This document shows, one piece after another, positions 59,671 through 64,000 of a stretch of 64,000 nucleotides of DNA; within the stretch, counting starts at the first letter, position 1, and every line of letters starts with the position of its first letter. Origin of the DNA: Kitasatospora sp. NBC_00458 (GTDB lineage Bacteria > Actinomycetota > Actinomycetes > Streptomycetales > Streptomycetaceae); contig NZ_CP107904.1 in the NCBI RefSeq assembly GCF_036013975.1, forward strand, positions 4,899,001 through 4,963,000, in the 5' to 3' direction. A program made the position numbers and the translations under genes. The notes under the pieces were generated by a model, which worked only from the letters and a program-made list of their open reading frames with translations, was not told where the DNA came from and made no database searches.

Positions 59671-59924
59671 TTCCCGTGCGCCCGGCGGTGCACCCGGGCC
59701 CCGCTCCCGGGCACCCTCCCCGGCCCGCTTCCTGAATCCGGCGCCGTGCCTCCGCAGCGGAAACGACAACTCCGGTCACCGGACGGCCCGGCAGTGGCAC
59801 CATGTCTTCTGACGGCGCGCCGGTCCGCGGTGGGCGCCCGCCGCGGCGCGCCACGGGTCGGCGAGGGGGACTGCCCGGTGGCGGACGTGCCGCGCGGTGC
59901 AGATCCTCGTCCGGTGGAGGCGCG

Positions 59925-62330
59925 ATGCGGTGGCTGACGGGCTGGTGCACGGGCGTACCCCGACCCGGCACTCCGGCGCACGAGCCCCCCGGCCCGGTGA
60001 CCCCGATCGCCGCGCGCCCCCTGTGGACCGGCCCCGATCCGCTCTGGGCGGTCGGCGACTGGCGTCCCGACGAGATCCGCCTGGTCACCCTCCGCCCGGG
60101 CGCCCCCGCCGTCGTCACCACGGGCCGGGCCGCCCCCGACCGGGACGCGGACACCCCCGCCACCGTCCGCCTCGCCGTCGTCGGCCACTGCGGAGCCTCC
60201 GACGCCGAACTCGCCGCGGGCCTGGCAGCCGCCCGAGGCGGTGCCGTCCGCCACCTCACCGCCTGGCCCGGCAGCTACACCGCGGTGCTGCGCAGCGGCA
60301 TCCGCTCCACCGTCCTGCTGACCGACCTGGCCGGCGCCCAGCCGGTCTTCCACACCCCCTGGGCCGGCGGCACCGCCTACGCCACCGCCGCCCTCCCGCT
60401 CGCCGACCTGGTCGGCGCGCCCCTCGACACCGGCCACCTCGCCGCCCGGCTCGCCTGCCCCGAGTCGCCGGAGGCGCTCGGCACCGGCACCCCGTACCTG
60501 GGTGTGCAGCGCGTCCCGCCCGGCCACGCGCTGGCCGTGCGCGCGGGGCGCCCGTACGTCACCTCCTACGACGAGCCGGGGGCCGACGGGGCGCGGCCGC
60601 CCGGGGAGGCGGCCGCCGTCCGGGAGCTCACCCGGGCGCTGCTGGAGTCGGTCCGGTCCCGGGTCCGCACCAGTCCGGCCGGGACCGCGGGGGCACCCGC
60701 CGGGGCCGCCGCCCGTTCCCGGCTGGGCGTCGACCTGTCGTACGGGACGGCCTCCGCCACCGTCGCGCTGATCGCCGCCGCCGTGCCGCCCGCCGCGGGT
60801 CCGGCGGCGGTGCCCCGCCAGGCCGGTCCGCCGGCCGCCGAAGCCGGTCCGGCGGCGGAGACCCCGCCCGGCGCGGCCACCGGGCGGGCCGGCGGGCGGG
60901 CGGGCGGGGCGGTCGGCCCGGAGGCGGCGGGGGCCGGTCTCCGGACCGGGGCGGTGAAGGGCTCCTGGGCCCGCCCGGCCGCGCGACCGCAGCCCGCCGT
61001 CGAACAACTCGCCGCCGTCACCTTCGGGGAGTCCGGCTTCGGGGCGTCCGGTTTCGGCGAGCCGGGTCTCGGAGCGTCCGGTACCGATGAGGGCGTTTTC
61101 ACCGGGACCGTGCCCGCCGGGACCACCGGTGCCGGTGGTCCCGCCGGTACCGGTGGGCACAGTCCGGGTGGGGGCGGTGGTCCGGCCGCGCTGGTGCTCG
61201 CCCGCGGCGTCCCGCGGCTGCGCCACACCGTGCTCGCCCCGGGCCCGGACACCCTCCCGTACGCCGACCTGCGGTCCGACCCGACCTCCGGCCCGCTCAC
61301 CGACGAACCCGGCCCGGAACTGGTCGCCGCGGCGAGCGCGGAGGCCCGCTTCGACGTCGGCGGCGCGGACCACCTCACCGGCTACGGCGCCCGGCAGGTC
61401 CTGGACGGGCACCCGGCCCGGCTGGCGGACCTGGTCCGGGCCGGCCGCTCACGCGAACTGTTCCCCCCGGTGGCGGCCCTGGCGGGTGCCGACCGGGCGG
61501 CCGCGGGCGTGCTCACCGGAGCCCTGCGGACGCCGCTCACCGTGATCCGGGCCGCCCACCGGCTCTCCCGGATCCGGTTCGCGGACGCGCTCGACGACGT
61601 CGCCGTGAAACTGACCCTCCGTCGCGTCACCGACGGAGGCGGGACGGCGGGCGCCCGCTCGGCCGGGGACCTCGCCTGGGTGGTTCCCGGACCGGCCGCC
61701 CGCTGGCTCTCGGACGAGGCGCTCTCCGCCGTCGCGCTGCGGCTCCGGCTGGCGGCGCGCGAACCGGCGCCCGGGGAACACCCGGGCGCGCACCGTGCCC
61801 GTCACGCCCTCCATCGACACGCGCGCGGGTTCCGCACGCTTCTCCACGCCACTGAGCAACCCGGCCAACGGCTGCACGCACCCTTCCTCGACAACCAGGT
61901 GGTGCGCGCCGCCCGGCTCCTCCCCGCCGACGTCAGGCTCCAGCCCGGCGCACGGCCCGCGCTGCTGCAGGCCGTCCTGGCCGGCGCCGGCCGTACGGAC
62001 CTCCCGCCCGGCTGGGGGCGCGGCCCGCGGCCGGACCGCACCGCCGCCACCCGCGCGGGCCTGCGGCTCGCCGCCGACGGGCTGGCCGAACTCTTCGACA
62101 CGCCCCTGCTCGCCGAGGCCGGTCTGATCGACCTCCCGGCGGTCCGCGCCGACCTCGCCCGTTCCGCCGACCCGGCCGTTCCCCTCCCGCCCGCCGCCCT
62201 GGCCGGCCTCGCCGACCTGGTCGCCACCGAACTCTGGCTCCGCCGCGTCCGCGCCCGCCGGCACGGCGCCTGCTGGACCGGCCTCCCCCTCGTCGAGCAC
62301 ACCGCCCTCACCCCACCCCGCTTCGCCTGA
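59925..62330 (+). CDS. Asparagine-synthetase-like protein with degenerate ATP loop
   Basis: An 801-residue protein resembling asparagine synthetase B and lasso-peptide cyclases. The N-terminal amidotransferase-like part (about 1-200) lacks the catalytic Cys2. The ATP-pyrophosphatase part has the P-loop position VDLSYGTASATVAL, where the usual SGGxDS is replaced. A 150-residue low-complexity Gly/Ala/Pro insert (about 300-430) splits the synthetase domain. Later segments (HLTGYGARQVLDG, HAPFLDNQVVRAARLLP) are conserved. ATG 59925 has GGTGGAGG 5 nt upstream. No lasso precursor, protease or PqqD-like gene was found near it. Activity is doubtful. Confidence 0.75.
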   Translation: MRWLTGWCTGVPRPGTPAHEPPGPVTPIAARPLWTGPDPLWAVGDWRPDEIRLVTLRPGAPAVVTTGRAAPDRDADTPATVRLAVVGHCGASDAELAAGLAAARGGAVRHLTAWPGSYTAVLRSGIRSTVLLTDLAGAQPVFHTPWAGGTAYATAALPLADLVGAPLDTGHLAARLACPESPEALGTGTPYLGVQRVPPGHALAVRAGRPYVTSYDEPGADGARPPGEAAAVRELTRALLESVRSRVRTSPAGTAGAPAGAAARSRLGVDLSYGTASATVALIAAAVPPAAGPAAVPRQAGPPAAEAGPAAETPPGAATGRAGGRAGGAVGPEAAGAGLRTGAVKGSWARPAARPQPAVEQLAAVTFGESGFGASGFGEPGLGASGTDEGVFTGTVPAGTTGAGGPAGTGGHSPGGGGGPAALVLARGVPRLRHTVLAPGPDTLPYADLRSDPTSGPLTDEPGPELVAAASAEARFDVGGADHLTGYGARQVLDGHPARLADLVRAGRSRELFPPVAALAGADRAAAGVLTGALRTPLTVIRAAHRLSRIRFADALDDVAVKLTLRRVTDGGGTAGARSAGDLAWVVPGPAARWLSDEALSAVALRLRLAAREPAPGEHPGAHRARHALHRHARGFRTLLHATEQPGQRLHAPFLDNQVVRAARLLPADVRLQPGARPALLQAVLAGAGRTDLPPGWGRGPRPDRTAATRAGLRLAADGLAELFDTPLLAEAGLIDLPAVRADLARSADPAVPLPPAALAGLADLVATELWLRRVRARRHGACWTGLPLVEHTALTPPRFA

Positions 62331-62413
62331 CCCCGCCCCTGCCCCTGTCCTGCCTCGCTGCTCCTGGCCTCCGCCTCCCTCCCTGAGAGGCCGGATCCCT
62401 TTCCTGCCCGTCT

Positions 62414-62520
62414 GGAATATGTAGACCGGTCTACATCTAGGAATCTACCGACCGGTCTACATAGTCCGCCCCGGCCGAGCCCGCAGCCGGAGCAGAAAGT
62501 CGGCGGGTCCGACTTCCTGC
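62414..62520. repeat. Palindrome/hairpin module 1
   Basis: Contains a perfect 18-bp palindrome ATGTAGACCGGTCTACAT (62419-62436), a second GACCGGTCTAC copy at 62450-62460, and hairpin H4 (arms at 62492-62503 and 62509-62520, loop CGGGT). The same parts recur in the same order in module 2, 313-316 bp further on. Confidence 0.8.
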
Positions 62521-62726
62521 GCTGGATCGCCTTGGGCCCTCATCTCGGGGCCGCCCATTCCCGTGCCCCACAGGCGCCGCCCGGGAATACCGCCACACCC
62601 CCGCCGCCCTACGCCCCCTCTCGCGCACCCCAGGCGCCGCCCTTCCCCGCTCTCTGCCCGCCCCGCCCCTCCCCGCTTGCCCAGCTCTCCCAGCCATCCC
62701 CGGTCCCCCCGGGTCTCCCACCCACT

Positions 62727-62836
62727 GGAATATGTAGACCGGTCTACCCGCAAAAGATCTGTGGACCGGTCTACATATTCCTTCCTCGCCATCGGTCCAG
62801 CGGCGGAGCAGAAAGTCGGCTGGTCCGACTTCCTGT
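62727..62836. repeat. Palindrome/hairpin module 2
   Basis: Two 21-bp arms (62727-62747 and 62761-62781) form an inverted repeat with one mismatch, each itself containing the palindromic core GTAGACCGGTCTAC or its one-base variant. Hairpin H5 follows (62808-62836, loop CTGGT, core AAAGTCGG/CCGACTT). Confidence 0.8.
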
Positions 62837-63005
62837 GCTCGCCGCCCCCTCGGAGCGGCACCAAGTGCGGTCATGGCCTGATCCCGCCGCCCCGCCCCCG
62901 CTGCCCCTCGCTCGGCGCGGCTCTCCGGCGCGGCTCTCCCGTGCGGCCGGGCGGGGCGGGCAATCATGGCGGGGCGTCCCGTCCCCTTCCCCCACGGAGG
63001 CCCTG

Positions 63006-63527
63006 GTGACCAGCGCCAGTCCGGACCCGTCCGTCCCCGTCGTGCTGTCGGTGCTCGGCCGCCCGCCGACGGGCCGCCCGCCGGGGGTGCTGGCGGCGTG
63101 CGACGGTTCGGACGGCTCGCTCTGGGCGCTGGACCGGGCGATGACGGAGGCCGAGGTGTTCGGCCTGCCGCTGTACGTGCTCGCCGTCGTCAACCCGGCG
63201 CCGACCGGCTACCCGCCGGGAATGGCCGAGCTGGTCCAGGAGAGCGTGGAGACCCTGGTCGAGTCGATGGCGGACGGCCTCCGCCGTGCGGTGGCCGCCG
63301 TGCAGGAGGCCCGTTCCCGCCCGTACGAGGGGGAGTTCTCGCTCCACGTGGTGCTCGGCAACGTGATCGAGGTCCTGTTGGCCGCTTCCGCGCGCCAGCA
63401 CACGGTGGTGGCCGGCACCCGGGGCAACGGCGGTTTCACCCGGCTGCTGCTGGGTTCGGTGAGTGGAGCCCTGGTCCACCACGCGGCCTGCCCGGTCCTG
63501 GTGGTCCCGGCTCCGCCCGAGCACTGA
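63006..63527 (+). CDS. Universal stress protein (UspA) family
   Basis: A 173-residue USP domain protein. It has VLAACDGSDGSLWALDRA at the start of the fold and the nucleotide-binding G-2X-G-9X-G(S) motif as GTRGNGGFTRLLLGSVSGAL. A short Pro-rich N-terminal extension precedes the domain. GTG 63006 has ACGGAGG 5 nt upstream. It is presumably ATP-binding and stress-related, with no partner visible. Confidence 0.88.
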   Translation: MTSASPDPSVPVVLSVLGRPPTGRPPGVLAACDGSDGSLWALDRAMTEAEVFGLPLYVLAVVNPAPTGYPPGMAELVQESVETLVESMADGLRRAVAAVQEARSRPYEGEFSLHVVLGNVIEVLLAASARQHTVVAGTRGNGGFTRLLLGSVSGALVHHAACPVLVVPAPPEH

Positions 63528-63625
63528 GCCGCGGGTCACCTGTCGGCCTGCCGGGAATGTCCCGAGATGGTTCACCGTTCACCTATCTCGGACCGCATCC
63601 CCTCCCCACCCTTGGAGCCCCCGTC

Positions 63626-64000
63626 ATGAAGGTCGAGATCTACTCCGACATCGCCTGCCCCTGGTGCTACATCGGCAAGCGCCGCTTCGAGCAGGCGCTC
63701 GACGGCTTCGCGGGCAAGGAGAACGTCGAGGTGGTCTACCGGCCGTACCAGCTGGTGCCGGACGCGCCGGCTACGGCGAGCCCGCACCGCGACTGGCTGG
63801 CCGAGCGCTACGGCCCGCAGTCCGTGGCGATGGACGCCCGGGTCGCGGAGCTCGGCCGGTCGGAGGGCATCACGTACGACTTCGACGCCGCGCTGCACGC
63901 CAACACCTTCCTCGGCCACCGCCTGCTGCACCTCGCCGAGACCGAGTACGGCGCGGCCGTGCAGGGCCGGCTGAAGGAGGCGCTGCTGAAGGCGCACTTC
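63626..64000 (+). CDS. DsbA/FrnE-family oxidoreductase (3' end outside window)
   Basis: The first 125 residues of a thioredoxin-fold protein. The active site is CPWC in EIYSDIACPWCYIGKRRFE, and YRPYQLVPDAP and YDFDAALHANTFLGHRLLHL follow. This is the FrnE-like group of cytosolic DsbA proteins, which are thought to isomerise or oxidise thiols and small molecules. The start is ATG 63626, with GGAG 8 nt upstream. Confidence 0.9.
   Translation, partial: MKVEIYSDIACPWCYIGKRRFEQALDGFAGKENVEVVYRPYQLVPDAPATASPHRDWLAERYGPQSVAMDARVAELGRSEGITYDFDAALHANTFLGHRLLHLAETEYGAAVQGRLKEALLKAHF

Larger units (their letters stand above)
59027..59924. other. Intergenic region of about 900 bp with hairpin and tandem repeat
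   Basis: Divergent promoters for the regulator (minus) and the asparagine-synthetase-like gene (plus) must lie here. Recognised parts are a 12-bp hairpin (59401-59428) and a 30-bp tandem repeat (59601-59670). Open frames lack start codons with ribosome binding sites. Confidence 0.4.
62331..63005. other. Gene-free region with palindrome/hairpin modules
   Basis: No gene is supported in about 675 bp. Two modules of about 107 bp dominate it, described separately. Between them, from about 62521 to 62726, the plus strand is pyrimidine-rich, with a repeated ACAGGCGCCGCCC/CCCAGGCGCCGCCC word at about 62568 and 62630. Confidence 0.5.

Noticed and set aside
57342..61412. 1,356-codon minus-strand open frame
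   Set aside because: It spans non-coding repeats, the regulator gene and the asparagine-synthetase-like gene in a wrong frame; no domain is visible. The regulator is encoded in another minus-strand frame.
59925..62330. Lasso-peptide biosynthetic cluster
   Set aside because: Only a cyclase-like protein with a degenerate ATP loop; no precursor, protease or RiPP recognition protein nearby.
62437..62967. Minus-strand open frames across the palindrome modules
   Set aside because: Frames are open only because of composition, and the repeated VDRST-like words come from the DNA palindromes.

Overview
The window is very GC-rich with strong G/C bias at third codon positions. It carries several hallmarks of Streptomycetaceae (Streptomyces or Kitasatospora): a conservon with a CYP157/CYP154 pair, an ESX-type secretion cluster, DUF397/DUF5753 regulator pairs, a c-di-AMP riboswitch before a secreted M23 peptidase, and uncharged 3' ends (no CCA) on the tRNA genes. 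It reads as chromosomal core-to-intermediate DNA. No insertion sequence, prophage, CRISPR array or integrase was seen.

Layout. 1-6.1 kb: minus-strand type VII secretion operon (small membrane protein, EccD, MinD-like ATPase, EccC cut by the window edge). 7-15.9 kb: LytR-CpsA-Psr protein, VOC protein, a translationally coupled HAD phosphatase/GH65 phosphorylase pair, pyruvate oxidase, and an XRE-cupin regulator with operator-like repeats. 16-24.8 kb: MocR-type regulator with a duplicated 3' end, an ECF41-like sigma factor divergent from its carboxymuconolactone decarboxylase partner with a matching promoter, tandem DUF397 genes with an XRE/DUF5753 regulator, small hypothetical genes, and a chloramphenicol phosphotransferase homologue. 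25-31.2 kb: Ser/Thr kinase, L,D-transpeptidase, NRDE protein, AhpD-like protein, PEP mutase-family enzyme. 31.2-37 kb: the conservon (cvnA-B-C-D, CYP157, CYP154). 37-46.9 kb: SpoIIE phosphatase, tRNA-Ile, a hydrolase/TetR operon behind a 47-bp symmetric operator, the ydaO-type riboswitch with its M23 peptidase, and assorted enzymes. 47-55 kb: membrane protein, NUDIX, a head-to-head pair of truncated genes, a tiny peptide gene with an exceptional ribosome binding site, lipoprotein, initiator tRNA, PrsW-like protease, TrmB, LhgO. 55-57.3 kb: a Ro60/TROVE protein preceded by three tandem RNA units that fold as YrlA-type Y RNAs with tRNA-like modules. 57.6-64 kb: a differentiation-type regulator, an asparagine-synthetase-like protein with a degenerate ATP loop, a gene-free region with paired palindrome/hairpin modules, a universal stress protein and a DsbA-family protein.

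The most interesting system is the TROVE protein plus its Y RNA array. Three co-oriented RNAs share a closing stem, a conserved internal loop and a second stem, and paired changes between the copies keep the stems intact. Two of them carry circularly permuted tRNA-like modules; the third is a reduced version with only a T-arm and a GNRA hairpin. The second notable item is a dispersed family of five hairpins with an invariant AAGTCGG core, two of which sit in duplicated modules with a GTAGACCGGTCTAC palindrome.
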